A DNA stretch of 64,000 nt from Prosopocoilus inquinatus (GCA_036172665.1 CM069873.1:45106001-45170000); one strand, 5' to 3'. Shown: positions 33,465-45,588, numbered from the stretch's first letter. Translations and numbers: made by a program. Notes: generated from the sequence alone by a model not told the origin.

Positions 33465-36400
33465 GTTAGAACTTGTAAAAAGTAGCAACAATTTTTACTT
33501 TGGTTTACATGAAGCAAAATTATTGTGAAAAAGAAGAAAAATATCCATAAGTTTTTTACATTCTAAACGCTCTGCTTCAGTTTATGAAACGGGTCTATGC
33601 ATTGTAGACGACTATCTGTGATAAAGGATATGATGAACAAGACCACTCACAATCATGAACTATGAACATATATTTTTGAACTACAAACATTTTTGTTTGC
33701 ATACCTATCCTGCAATGTACTGGCACTTTATTAAATTTAAAACACGAATTTTTGTATTGTATGTTCAGGGACAAAAAGAAACCTGTGCGTGTAAGTTAAA
33801 CGCATACTATTTGGAAACATGCAGATAAGAAAATAAATAAATCGGCTATGAAAAAGTAATTAATAATATTCAATAAACAATGCATCGATCTTGTAGTTCT
33901 TTTAAACTAAATCGAACACCTATGCTGAAATTCACAAAAAATTGCGTCATTTCTTAAAAAACGAAATTTTTTATGATAATGCAATAAATATTCGATGTGT
34001 TCATCATTTTTTTTTTGATTTCATTAATTATAATACTAAATAATTTTTGAGGAAGAAAAAATAAAGACGTCATTAAAAAAAGCCGGGTAAAAAGTAAAAA
34101 TGTTATAAAAATATGCATTCGATAAAACCAAATTGTAACATTTTGTTTTTTTTATTTTTTAAATCAATCACACATGTGCAGTGCAGAACGTGTACTGTTA
34201 TGCAATTTCAATCTCTTTTTAATAAATTGATCTCTATATTGGAATAACAATTTCAAGGAGTAAGTATAAAATGACAATAGCAAAATTTCGTTTTGGGTTA
34301 AAATAATTTGCATTTTATGATCCTAGGACGTCCACTCGGGACCCTAATCGGGTTTGATTGACAGCTGTCATGAGGGTCTATCGAAAAAAATGAATTAAGA
34401 GCTAATGAAAATTTCAAATACTGTAAAAATGTTAAAAACCAAAATACCATCAAAGGAGTGATTTTTTCGAAACACTTGATCGCATTAGATCGAAAAAATG
34501 CGATTCATAGCTTTCTAGATTGAAAAATAAAAAAGTTTTTTTTTCGTTGTCATGGAAACCAAAATTAACAATTGATACGTACTCGGAATCGTAATTATCC
34601 GTAGATTTTAAATATGTAAAAATATATAGGGTGTTCCATTTAAAATAAGAAAGTTGATATCACTTCCGGCGAAACCGGAAGTCCTATGACGACTATCAGT
34701 ATGTCGGATAATTCCATTTTTTGTTTAGTTTATTGTCTCCAAAATTCAGGTTAATCGATTAATAAATAAAGATTCTAGAAGGGTGAGCACATGGCGGGGG
34801 ACACCCGGTATGTAATTTGACTGTAAAGTTCAACTACGATTTTTAAATGTTAATTATTTTTTTTTCTAATTAACAACTAATCATAGCGAAATTTCCATTG
34901 GTCACTTTGTAGTTCTAGTTCGTAAATATGTGGTGTCAAAAAATAAAATAAATTCATTAAGAACTAAAGCCTCTAAGACTTCGCGCGTTTTAATGGTTTT
35001 CGTATATGGCGTTATTCGGTGGGATTCCTCTTAAAATTGAAAACAATGTGTTCTTTCCACTTTTATCAGTATCTGTTTATAGTTTAAAAAACAATTTTTA
35101 CCGAACAAGAGTCGATTACAACTTTTAATTAATATTCATTCCCACTAAGCAAAAAAATGTTATGTAAACATTTTCTGAACGTTATTTAGTCAGACGTAAT
35201 GTTTCCGGTTAAACGTTTTTAGTGTAGAAAGTAACGTTGTGCCGATAGTTCTATGTGCTAGTAAGCGATGTTGCAGAATAACGTTATAATAAAAAATGTT
35301 GACCCGACGTTTCTTTATTAACGCTGTATAAACATAAATTACAATGTTTTATTAATATTTAAACGTAATATTATCATTATGTTTTCTATCCTTGTTTCAT
35401 GAACGTTCCTTTAGGAATGTTTCATTCACGTTCCTTCAGATAATTGCACTACTGTTACAGGATAATACACTGTATTTCACTTCTCATCTACACACATCTG
35501 TACTTTTTTTAATTTATTAACGGATCGAGTTTAAAATTTCGCCTTGTTTAATCATGAAAAGTTATTAAAAAAAGTTGTTTAAAACTAGGAAATAACATCA
35601 ATTCCCAAATTTCTTTATAACGTTTCGTGATTAAACAAAGTCTAATATGTTAATTCTTGCAATTTGTTTTTGACTGCGGCTTTATAATCAGAAAATGTTG
35701 GTTTTAAAAGGACGCATAATTGACAAAAATTTAGAATCGATCCGTAAATAAATTTAAAAAGTCAGGGGTTTGTAGCTGAGAAATGAAACACAATATATAA
35801 CTTTGATGTAAAACGCACATTAGCATCGCATCATTTTACAAACTAAAAATCTGCAGCAATCACTACCTAACATATTTTTTGTATGTTACTTCATTCTGTA
35901 CTTATAGGTGCAAATTTTTAGTTTAGCAATATGAAGCAATGTAACACATGCTACCCACTAAGCATAGAATGTTACGTATCATTTCTGAAACATTTTCAAT
36001 ACAACAACACAGCAACATTTTGAACAAACTGTTGATAGAATATTACAAATGGTATGTGGAATATTATGAAATACCTATGTAACGATACTACATAACAGAA
36101 TAATAACATTTATTGAAAATATCGAAATAATTTTACAGCATTGCATGAAACATTACATAACATTGTTGAAACATGATACTTTTATGATAAGTAAAGTTTT
36201 ATTTAAATGTAATGATAATAACCCAAATTGAACAATATTTCTTAATTATTTAATGCGCTTGTGCGTAATAATATGGCATCGCAGCTTTTGCTGCTCACTA
36301 GTTTCGACAATTTACTAGACTTGGGTATTTTCCGATTGCTACTAATAGTGCTGATTGTCGTTGCTGTTCTTAATTTGGGGACATGAAACATCAACAGAAA

Positions 36401-37026
36401 TGGTACTCCTGCATGCGAACCAATGCGAACCACCTTTAAGAACATTCAGTGTAAGGGCTACGAAACTGTCAAATGATATCATTTATGGTGAGCATCGTTA
36501 TCTACCTCCTACCTCTTTCAAATGTTTATTGTTAAAAACGTAAAATGAAAAGGAATAGGAACGTTAAATCATAGTTTCCTAAAGAAAAATAAAATATCTG
36601 ACAATCGAAAAAATACAGGGTGTTTGAAAATTGCTAATACAAAAAAAAACTGTGACATCTGGAAATCCTAAGAAACCCAAAAAAAAACATTTAAAAAAAT
36701 TTCTTTTAGTACTTTTATTTTTTATTTTTTTTCCATAAAATAATGCCATTTCCGTCACCTCATTACCTATGTAAGCGGCATTCATTTCAGTAATAACAAT
36801 GTAACAAGCTGTGACTATTGTGAGAGCTTATCATCTTAACTCAGTGGCGTAACAACAATTTTAGCCAAATTTTTAGTAATTTTTATTTCGAAAACAAAAG
36901 GATTTATTTTTATTGGATTTTTTTTGCCGAACATCAACCCACCATCCCCAATAACTAATTTATTTTGTACTGGCAATTTCCAAACATCCGGTATATCTCG
37001 ACTTCTTACACGTGACAAAAACTGAT
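33465..37026. other. Gene-free stretch with minor repeats
   Basis: No gene is visible. CCACTAAGCA followed by an A/T-rich ATGTTA motif occurs at about 35144 and 35953, and both copies precede AACATT/ACGTT-rich sequence, suggesting two ends or copies of an old element. A segment starting TATAGGGTGTTCCATTTAAA at about 34627 and ending GGACACCCGGTATG near 34811 resembles a short TA-flanked MITE. An isolated CAGGGTGTTTGAAA terminus lies at 36616 without a partner. Confidence 0.4.
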
Positions 37027-37153
37027 AGTGTTTTCTACTAACGTTCACTACATGCACTGAGTGTATCTCCAACTCATTTTATTACGTGAGGTTAGAAGAA
37101 GATGGGAGATACACTGAGTGCGCACTCAGTGCATTCAGTAGAAAACGCTATGA
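37027..37153. mobile_element. Small palindromic MITE, copy 2 of the 20091 family
   Basis: ATAGTGTTTTCTACTAACG at the left and CAGTAGAAAACGCTAT at the right are inverted repeats. The centre has GTATCTCCAACTCATTTTAT, which is the inverse of the corresponding part at 20160-20190. Confidence 0.82.
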
Positions 37154-38530
37154 GTTTATTTTAAAATGTGGATATTAAGATTCAACTTTTTTTTTAATAT
37201 CTGCAAATTAGCATATTTGTTGGTGAAAGTGGTCAATACCAGAAGAAATTTAAAGTACTTTTACTATACTACATTTATTTTTTTGAATTTTGACAGTTAT
37301 TGCGAATATCACAGAACCCGTACTGTTCAATCTACGGTACGTACTTTTGTCTCCAAGGCTACTCGAGGTGGTTTTTTGTTGAACGCTCATTATAAGTACA
37401 TATTTAAAAATTACTCCTAATTAAAAAGTGACATTGCTTTAGGAAAAGGGAAAAAACCGCTGCAGTTAGCTGTTATTTTCCCAATTTAAGTTCTTGATTA
37501 AAGAGCAGTTAAGGCCAGTCGAACCCAGAGAGGTTTCCCACTTCTCTGATAAAACTCTGCCCGCACTTTGAAATTTGCGTTTAATATGCACACTACCAGA
37601 ATTACACCCGCGTTGCCAATTTTCAGGAATTTTTCTTTAAATCTGGGGAATTCTTACTTATAGAAAGCAGTATAATTTATCGCTGGAAAGGGAAATTTTG
37701 CATCTGGCAATGATCTGTTCAGAACTTGCGCCTCTAGCGGCAACTAAATGGCAATTTTGAGCAATGCAAATATATAAATTAATCAAAATTAAAATGACTT
37801 TTAATATCGCTTATTAGTAAACTGTTTTAAGTACATTATGGCGTTTAAGTGGGCGTATTTTCTTGGTCTAATAACTGTTAAATTTCGAAATATACGAGTA
37901 TTAACACTAACAACGATATTCAAATAATTTATATTTTATTTGCATTAGTATTACTTTGGCCCTCTTTACAATTACATCCTTTACTACGGTGATAAATTTC
38001 TTTTAATTTGCTGTTGATTTGGACATCGAAAATAGGAAAAAAGAAATTAAAAAATGGTGTTTTCAAAATTACAGCGGGGTATAAGTTTTTTCGCTAATGA
38101 AATTAGTTTAGCCCCCCTAAAGATTTAAAAGGCGCGTATTTTGATTAACAAAAAGTTCAGTTTAATACCGAAAAAAAGGAAAAACAGTTTTTTTAGGTGG
38201 GTCAGACTAGCCTTAATTTATATTTTCGCCTTAAATTTTGAAATTTACAAATTTCTAGACATTTTATGTGACTTTTATTTAAAAAAGTTCTTAGATGGAA
38301 AAAGGTTTGTGTTCTATAGTTTTCATGTCTAGTTAACTTTTTTTCTTAACGAAAAGAAATTTTAAAAATAAAACGTATCCCAAACTTTACGTCAAGCGCC
38401 AAATCGATCGATCGATCAATCCTCATGCCAGAAGACTTACAGAAATAGCCTAAATTGCGAAATTTCGCCTAACCTAGCAACACTGGGATGCACTAGGAGC
38501 TTCAGTTTTTTGCTTATACAATTTCTGAGG
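37154..38530. other. Gene-free stretch
   Basis: AT-rich DNA without a recognisable gene. A 63-codon frame at 38141-38332 has no domain. Confidence 0.4.
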
Positions 38531-38989
38531 ACGCATGCAGGAGAGAGGTTTATTGGCAATTAAAAATTTTTGTCCGGGCTGTTTTAGTAACGTATTTATC
38601 CGCAAAGATGGCGCTAGGAGTAATTGTAAATTTGGCGCGAATGAAATGTCACATGTCAATGTTAATTGCTTTAGTGATGGCGGTGATGGTGATCGTTTAA
38701 GTAAATTAAAGAACTGGCACAAATATAATGGGTTAAATCAAATTGTCCGTTAAATAAACATTGTTGATGATTAAATTATTTTTGTGAGACCAGAGAATAG
38801 TCTCTAATATAAACAGAGTTTGAGAAAAATGGACCTCGCAAAATCTGCAAAAGAAGATTTAAATGTGACAATTTCGATGCAAGAAGACGTGTATGCGTCA
38901 CACTGATGAAAGGTTAACATTACTGTTAGCATGATAATAATCCATAATAAGGTTTTTATTTGACCAAGTTAACAATGGCAGTAAAATAC
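38531..38989 (+). repeat. Dispersed repeat, left part, interrupted by the LTR retrotransposon
   Basis: This is the plus-strand counterpart of 15355-15975 (about 95% similar by eye). It lacks the 55-bp tandem unit and neighbouring bases present there. It stops at GTAAAATAC directly before the LTR, and the rest of the family sequence resumes after the right LTR at 45080-45255. Confidence 0.82.
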
Positions 38990-39289
38990 TGCCGTGAACG
39001 TGCCCTAGAGGCCACCCGTTGGTGGGTATCTGAAGTAATGAAGGAGGGGTACCAGGTAAGCGGAATGTGAGAGACACAGTGAATAGTGGAAGGTGCTGCC
39101 TGGTACACCTCTTTTGGGGGACAATAAACAGCTTATATAACTGGAGACTGGAGTAATTATTGGATCCCCCATAGAGAGCTGCCGGTAAGTGCCCTTTTCA
39201 TTGTCACAGGTACCTCGAGCTAGCGCGACGACCCCCAAGGAGAGGGATACGACCCCCCAAATTTCGAACCCTCGGTGGGGTACGTAACA
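38990..39289 (+). repeat. 5' LTR
   Basis: Starts TG and ends CA. AATAAA (in GGGGACAATAAACAGC, about 39120) is followed by CTTATATAACTGGAG, either of which could serve promoter or polyadenylation functions. TGGTGGAGGCGCC begins at 39291, right after the LTR, where a tRNA primer-binding site is expected; I cannot name the tRNA. Confidence 0.9.
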
Positions 39290-39799
39290 ATGGTGGAGGC
39301 GCCTACAAAGCTCGATGTACCAAATTATTGTTCTGTAATTAGGTACTTTTAAATTCTGTATTATTTTGGATATTTTCACTGAACAATCTCAATATCTCAG
39401 TGGAAAGAAAAATACAGAATAGATAATACAATAATTTAAATAATTACTTTTTGTCAGTTTTGAGCGTATATTTAAATAAAAAATAAATATTTTAATATTT
39501 TCTGTAAACTGGAAAAGTACAGGCGCGTATCGCAGTCAGCAATTTTGTCAGGTCGCTAACCGTAAAAAGAACCGAAGTAGGTGCGTAATATTTTGCCGCC
39601 GCCGCCGGTCGACCGTAATCTGCGGAATAAGTGTTTTCTGAGTAAAAACTTCCGTTGGTAGCTAGCATTGATTAATAAGCAAAATTCTTAATGCGTACTT
39701 TGTGGGACAAAACTGAATTAAAATTAAACGCATCAGATAAAATTTAAGCGTTTCAAATAAACATTTCTCAATAAATAATTATAAAAAAAAAAATTAATC

Positions 39800-41504
39800 T
39801 TGCGTAAAATGGCTTCCGGAACAAGAAGCAAAACAAAAAGTCAAGATGAAACGCCAAAAACGGGAGACAAATTTGATTTTGACATCGCACTGGATCGGGA
39901 GGCATTCTTCCCTGCTACCAGTAGTATTTTAACACCGCGTTCACCTGTTGAGAAACAAGCGCCGGTAGATAGTCAGAATTTAAGGCTGGAAGCCTCCAAA
40001 ATATCCACCACAAAAAATCTGCGAATGATAACACCACCCTCACCACCACCCCCACCTCCTCCTACGCGGACTACCCAGTTATCATTACAGAAAAAAGTTG
40101 AAGCAAGTAATTTTACAGAAGAAGCAGATGTAGAATATCAAATGCCAAAATCTATTATTAACGAAGTGTTTAGCAAAAATCTTACTAAAATAAATAAAAC
40201 TGGAACTATACCAAAAGTACCCATACTAAAATTGGACAAGTTGGGAAGAAATAATGAAGCGAATGTAGAAAAAAATATTAGAGGGAATATTCAAACTACA
40301 GTCATATACGCCAGCGAGGAAGAATTGTCTAACGAGGAAACTCCTATAAGAAGGGGTAATATATGTAATAATAACACATCGATAATTTCAGCGCTGCAAA
40401 GTAGGAAGCCATTGTTTCCGAAATACGTACAACCTCCTACATTTAATCCAACAATTGATGACCCTATGATTTTTTTGAAAGAATATAATTTGGCGGCCCA
40501 AAAAAATGCATGGAATGAAGAAATGAAATTAGCTTACGTTGGAAACTCACTAACAGGAAGTGCAGTTAGTTGGCTAAGAATATTTATAAATAATAACCCA
40601 GACGCAGATTGGGAAACTACAGTTCAAAAATTTAAGGATAAATTCATAGGTCCAGGACACGACATTAAATTACGAGACAAATTAGTAACAAGAAAGCAAG
40701 GAAAAAATGAACTACTTTCCGATTACTTTTATAAATACCTAGATTTGTGCCAAGAAACCAATTTAAACATCTCAGAAAAAGAAATTTTGTACAGAATATC
40801 AACTTCCGAAATATCGTCACATGATAAATATTAGGAATCCTACAACTCTTCGTGAAATGGAACAATTTTTCGACAAAATTCAAGAGACTGAAAGGGAAGA
40901 AGAACTCGATTCTCCTAAAGGATATTATTTGTCAAGAAATCGCACATTAAATGAAGAAGAAAAGAAGAAAAGAAATGAAACTACCGAAGAAGTCACGACG
41001 AAAGTACTCCTAGAAAAATTAATACAAAAACTTGATAGGCAAGAATTAAATTCGACTTCAAGAGGTAATAAATATTATACTCCGAAGACACGAATTGATC
41101 AATACAATTTCGAGCCAAAGTCATCCAGTAAAGCATTTCCAAATCATCAAAACACAAGATTTTATCAAGTGAAGCAAGAACGGAAATACGATGAATATAG
41201 GCCGCAGTATAATTACGGTCAAAAACTAAATAGAGATAAGAAGGATAATGAATATTACGCAAGTACAAAAGAGCGTAATAAAGAAGAACAATTTAGGAAT
41301 TTTCAACATCAGTGTCAATGGTGTAAACGAAGGGGTCACACAGCTGACAGGTGTATACAACTTCGATCGCGAAATCAATCACAAGAAGCAGAAAAAGGAA
41401 ATAAGGTTTCTTTTGTGCGAAATTTAGAACAAATTAATCAGTCAAGTACCAGCAAAAACAAAGAAGATTTAAATGGAAAAGGACAGAGTTACAGGAGGCT
41501 CTAA
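39800..41504 (+). pseudogene. gag of the macrodomain retrotransposon (capsid plus zinc knuckle), one frameshift
   Basis: The first frame, 39800-40834, encodes a charged N-terminal region with a Pro run, then the capsid-like Retrotrans_gag core (PTFNPTIDDPMIFLKEYNLA, LTGSAVSWLRIF, FKDKFIGPG). A one-base shift near 40820 leads to the second frame, which ends at 41504 and continues the core (TLREMEQFFDKIQETE), a Lys/Arg-rich linker, and one zinc knuckle CQWCKRRGHTADRC (C-x2-C-x4-H-x4-C). Gag coats the RNA and forms the particle. The shift falls inside the core, so I read it as a mutation and not as programmed. The second frame overlaps protease coding sequence that lies in the -1 frame, as usual for a gag-pol junction. 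Confidence 0.82.
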
Positions 41505-41925
41505 ATTCTGTCCGTGCCTTTTTCAAAAGTGGAGTCTCAAATTCGCCGCAAAAACAAAATAATGATCTAAATGGGACGAAAAAAATAATTCCATTTCATG
41601 TAAATAAGATGAATATCTTATCAGTAAATGTTAGTGTAGGAAATGAAAAAATAAATGCAATTTTAGATACGGGCGCAGCGTATAACATTGTCATAAAACG
41701 ACTTGCAAAAACATTAAAAAATTAGAAAATCCTCCAATACTCAATACGGTAAATGAAAGCACGTAAATCCGATTGGTATGTCTGAAATTGAAATTCAATT
41801 AAATAACATGTCAACAAAAATAAAGACCTTAGTGTTAGAACAAGCGGCGGCCCCACTGATTTTAGGCTTTCCCTTTTTGCATGATAATGGTACTATAATT
41901 AATTTCGTTGATTGTACAATTTCTT
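41480..41925 (+). pseudogene. Retroviral-type aspartic protease region of pol
   Basis: In the -1 frame relative to gag, LNSVRAFF leads into NILSVNVSVGNEKINAILDT, and the active-site motif is DTGAAYN. A TAG stops the frame at about 41722. The rest of the fold continues in the frame starting at 41778 with LILGFPFLHDNGTI, the conserved flap/Gly-containing C-terminal motif of such proteases. The protease would mature the polyprotein. The stop and a frame change near 41765 make it non-functional as it stands. Confidence 0.78.
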
Positions 41926-42128
41926 TTAATAATTTAAAAATAAATGACCTACATAATAGCGCATCACTCCCGGAGAGTTCAAAACAAGACGAAGCTAAAT
42001 GTAATAATAATCTGAAGGTACGTGACAAACATAACATAGTTCAGGATTTACAGCAAGAACTAAATAAGCAAACTTGTACATATGAACATTTCTTGAAGGT
42101 TTGGGACGGAATTATTAATTTACCGGAA

Positions 42129-42551
42129 AATATAACCGTTCAACAAGGTAGTCTTTTTGATGTATCAGAGAAATACAGTTTAGCACACGCAGTAGCGGCG
42201 GATTTAAAGATGTCAAAAGGAATAGCAAAATTGTTCAAATTAAAATTTAATAACGTAACTGAGTTAAGAAATCAGCATTGTAGAGTCGGTGACTTAGCAT
42301 TTATAAATATGAATGGTAAATTCATCTATTACCTAATAACAAAAAAATCTTCGAATGGCAAATCAATGTACAAAGATATCTTTTCCGCATTAATACAACT
42401 AAAACAACATGCATTAAAAAATAATGTTGGATTCGTGGCGATGCCAAAAATTTGTTGCGGGTTAGATAAATGTAATTGGGAATACATACAAAAGATAATT
42501 TCATATATATTTCAAGATACGAATATAGAAATTGTGATTTGCGACATACAC
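42129..42551 (+). CDS. TARG1/OARD1-like macrodomain embedded in pol (ADP-ribosyl-acceptor hydrolase fold)
   Basis: The enclosing frame is 41778-42680 (300 codons); the macrodomain covers residues 118-258. In order it shows ITVQQGSLFDVSEKYSLAHA (first strand and Gly-Asp-Leu-like loop), KMSKGIAKLFKLKF, VGDLAFINMNGKFIYYLITK, and AMPKICCGLDKCNWEYI. TARG1/OARD1 removes ADP-ribose from glutamate on proteins and cleaves O-acetyl-ADP-ribose. Its catalytic Lys (first K of LITKK, here K189) and Asp (in GCGLD, here CCGLD with D230) are both present. The domain is uninterrupted, although flanking pol parts are decayed. It follows directly after the protease C-terminus and precedes the pre-RT spacer, so it belongs to the polyprotein. 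Target and role in the element are unknown; action against host ADP-ribosylation is a guess. Confidence 0.88.
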
Positions 42552-42689
42552 ACTAAAAATGTACGAAGAAATGAAAATTCATGGAGAAAAATAATCAAGA
42601 CAAATGGCTGGGAGGAATTACCAGGAGAAGAATTAATTAAAGAAATAGCTAATAACAAAATTATAAAAGTTTTAGCTTAAGAAAAACAT

Positions 42690-43222
42690 GCGCCGAATTA
42701 AACACAAACGGAACAGTTTATTAATACAAAATTAACAACAAAGAAGCAGCTGTGATTCCCAGGCCGACGATCGTGCGAGCGAGAGTGACTGTGTGTGTGC
42801 TTCCCTCCCTCGCCGTCGATACGGACAGGCAGCAGCAACGTTGCTTCCTGAGCGCGCCACTTTCAAATTCAAATTAAGCGCTAACAAAAGGTAATTTAGC
42901 ACAAGCAGTAACGATTAATGCAAAAGAAAGTGGCATTTGCGAAATACATTTTTCAGAAGAAGTTAAAAGTAAGAATTAGAAGTAATTTGGAAATAATATA
43001 ATTAAATTTCGTAATTATGACAACAAATCTGTATCTTCAAAAAAAGGCACCGCCCTAGGCTACGTGACGAAGGATAATGAAGGTAAATTAAAAAAATTGC
43101 TTTTAGAAGAAGATGTCTCTGTTTACAGAAAACCAGTAGCAACATTACATGAAAATAAAATATTTCATATAAACAAAAAGTTAGAATACAAGAAAAACAA
43201 CAATTGATTCATTTAATACTAT
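42690..43222 (+). other. Pre-RT spacer of pol with a GC-rich insert
   Basis: From 42896 the sequence again looks like the spacer domain before reverse transcriptase (GNLAQAVTINAKES, KKGTALGYVTKDNEG) with stops. About 42690-42895 is much richer in GC (CGACGATCGTGCGAGCGAGA) and unlike its neighbours, so it is probably a foreign insert. The first part of the reverse transcriptase is deleted at about 43222. Confidence 0.5.
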
Positions 43223-44062
43223 TTCAGCACCCTAGATCTAAATAGTGGGTATTGGCAGTGTCTAATAAAAGAAAGCGATAGGCACAAAACCGCCTGTATT
43301 ACCAGCGATGGTCTTTATGAGTTTAATAGACTTAGTTTTGGCCTATGTAATGCTCCCAGTACTTTTCAGAGACTGACGAACACTATTTTCAGAGACCTAA
43401 AGTTGAAAGAAGTAGCGATTTATCTGGACGAGGTTATAGTCAGTAAATCTTTCGAAGAACACATAGAAAGGTTACGAAAGGTGTTTAATCGAGTAAGGGA
43501 AGCAGGGTTAACATTGAAGCCGTCAAAATGTCATTTTGGAGAACAAATATTAAGAATTTTGGGTTTCACAGTCTCTCCGAAAGGTATACTGCCAGATAAA
43601 ACAAAAGTCGAAGCCGTTATGAAATTTCCGACACCTAAAAAAGTAAAAGATGTCCAAAGTTTTCTTGGACTTACAAATTACTTTAGAAAATTCGTTTCGA
43701 AATTCGCTGAGGTGGCTACTCCTTTATATAATATTATAGGAAGCAGGGCAAAATTCGAATGGGGAGAAGAACAGAAGAAAGCCTTCGAAACCCTTAAGAA
43801 TAAATTAGCGAATGCTCCAATACTTAGACACTTCGATCCAGAAGCCGAAACAGAGTTACATATCGATGCCAGTGGGATTGGAATAGGGGCAGTGCTATTA
43901 CAGAAGGAAGCCGTGTCAGGAAAACTACATCCTCTAGCCTATATTTCGCGGACTTTAACATCGTATGAAAAGAATTATCCGATAACGGAATTAGAGTGCT
44001 TGGTCGCAGTCTGGGCAGTGGAATATTATATATGGAATATGGAACCTACCTATGGGGACTAA
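43223..44062 (+). pseudogene. Ty3/gypsy reverse transcriptase and RNase H, N-terminally deleted
   Basis: The frame opens at FSTLDLNSGYWQCLIKESDR, the second conserved block of gypsy reverse transcriptase, and continues through TAC...GLYEFNRLSFGLCNAPSTFQ. The catalytic box reads YLDEV where Y-x-DD is normal, so one essential Asp is replaced by Glu. The thumb and connection follow (LGFTVSPKGILPDKTKVEAV, VQSFLGLTNYFRKFV) and then RNase H (LHIDASGIGIGAVLLQ, PLAYISRTL, PITELECLVAVWAV) until a stop at 44060. The fingers subdomain and the end of RNase H are missing and no integrase follows. Confidence 0.88.
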
Positions 44063-44776
44063 GTAAATGAACCCCCAGTAGTCATAATATCTATATATGT
44101 AAAAAAAGAAAATTCATATCTTGATACTGCGATTATTTGTTGCATATCCTCCACCGGGGATTGGTACAAGTCAAAATGCTGCAGGAAGAAACAGCTTCAC
44201 ACTGTCTCGCATCTCCAGTCTTTGGGTCACGATGGAGTACACAGCCATTCGCTGTGACCGGAGGACGTAACTGCTAATTTATGGCATGAAGAAGTCGGAA
44301 CCTGGTTAAATTATGGTGTGGACAATTCCACAATGTGCGATTATTTCTGTCCAACCAATATAACCCCGCTATGGACAGGATATTCCGCAAAGACGACGAT
44401 TGGTGCTGAAGTAACTGCTGAATAGAAAATTGTTTTCCTTCCTGGGTGGAATTACTACTGGAACACACCAGGGGAGCCGTGGGATTACCCCAATGCCTGG
44501 CCCTTTTTGCAACACATGGTGATCGTAAGAGTGAACAACACCGAAAACGCTGCCGCCAAAAGAAAAAAAAATACGCTCAAAATGGCTACCACGTGGGTGA
44601 AAATTAACTACAAAGTTTCTAATAAAACAAATTCCATGTTCAGAAAAAATGTCAAATAATGCAATATGTAACTTGTAAATTGTAATGGGGAACGTTCAAG
44701 GCAGAAACCTTAAAACCTCAAAATTGATGAATTCAAATGAAAATGCCAGGAGGCATATTTTGGAGGGAGGGGGAAT
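44063..44776 (+). other. Remainder of the retrotransposon before the 3' LTR, with polypurine tract
   Basis: About 700 bases where integrase should be but is not. One frame (about 44270-44430) reads LWHEEVGTWLNYGVDNST and continues with Cys residues, which could be decayed coding sequence of unknown kind. The purine run GGAGGGAGGGGGAA at about 44762-44775, immediately before the LTR, is a good polypurine tract for plus-strand priming. Confidence 0.6.
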
Positions 44777-45079
44777 TGCCGTGAACGTGCCCCAGAGGCC
44801 ACCTGTTGGTGGGTATCTGGAATACTGAAGGAGGGGTACCAGGTAAGCGGGATGTGAGAGACACAGTGAATAGTGGAAGGTGCTGCCTGGTACACCTCCT
44901 CTTTTGGGGGACAATAAACTGCTTGTATAACCGGAGACTGGAGTAATCATTGGATCCCCCATAGAGAACTGCCGGTAAGTACCCTTTTCATTGTCACAGG
45001 TACCTCGAGCTAGCGCGACGACCCCTAAGGAGAGGGATACGACCCCCCAAATTTCGAACCCTCGGTGGGGTACGTAACA
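44777..45079 (+). repeat. 3' LTR
   Basis: A 303-bp copy of the 5' LTR with scattered substitutions and a 3-bp insertion at CTCCTCTTTTGGGG. It ends GGGTACGTAACA, after which the interrupted dispersed repeat resumes with ATATTTTTGTTACAG. Confidence 0.9.
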
Positions 45080-45255
45080 ATATTTTTGTTACAGATATGT
45101 GTATCCAGGACATTAATGCATAAAGATTAAATTAATACGGAGACTTAACCTGTATCCTACATCGTATTATCTACCGAGACAATTCATCATTTTAATAGAA
45201 ATGAAAGAACAGAAGGTAAGAGCTACAACTATGAAACAATCAGTTTAAATAATTT
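45080..45255 (+). repeat. Dispersed repeat, right part, after the LTR retrotransposon
   Basis: GATTAAATTAATACGGAGAC, CATCGTATTATCTACCGAGA and GAGCTACAACTATGAAACAA match the reverse complement of 15200-15350. This proves that 38531-38989 and this block were contiguous before the retrotransposon arrived. Confidence 0.8.
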
Positions 45256-45588
45256 TATTAAAGTGTAACAAGTATTATTATGTGTGAGTGATTAGCTGAT
45301 TTATAAAATTTAAAGGTGGTCAAACTACAGTATTCTGAATAAAAATTATAAAAATACATTCGCACTTAAAATCAAAAATAATGTGTACGGATAAAGAAAG
45401 AATGTATTGAATTGCAATTTTGAAAGCATTTCCATAAATTATGAACTTCATGAATGACAATGTACAAATAATGTGTTATTACTTGCAATTACTTTTGCAG
45501 TTAAATAAAGTAATTTGAGAATAACATGTGGTTTGTTTTATTAGCTTAAAATCTAGTAAATTTCATAATTTAAGCATGATTTTCCGTT

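Larger units (their letters stand above)
38990..45079 (+). mobile_element. Ty3/gypsy LTR retrotransposon with a macrodomain, 6.09 kb, internally deleted
   Basis: Two direct LTRs (38990-39289 and 44777-45079) each begin TGCCGTGAACGTG and end GGGTACGTAACA. The inside reads, in order, gag, aspartic protease, macrodomain, a damaged reverse transcriptase and RNase H. There is no recognisable integrase, and the N-terminal third of the reverse transcriptase is missing, so this is a deletion derivative. The LTRs differ at roughly a dozen positions plus small indels, so insertion is not very recent. It sits inside an older dispersed repeat whose uninterrupted form is at 15181-15980. The 5-base flanks (AATAC, ATATT) do not form an obvious target duplication. 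Confidence 0.92.

Noticed and set aside
36242..36543. Overlapping 60-codon frames on both strands
   Set aside because: No domain, no repeat support, ordinary AT-rich background.
39005..39379. 124-codon minus-strand frame, and a similar one at 44696-44962
   Set aside because: Both are antisense readings of the two LTRs.
44270..44430. Possible envelope-like coding remnant in the macrodomain retrotransposon
   Set aside because: Cys- and Asn-containing but short, with stops on both sides and no recognisable fusion or transmembrane motif.
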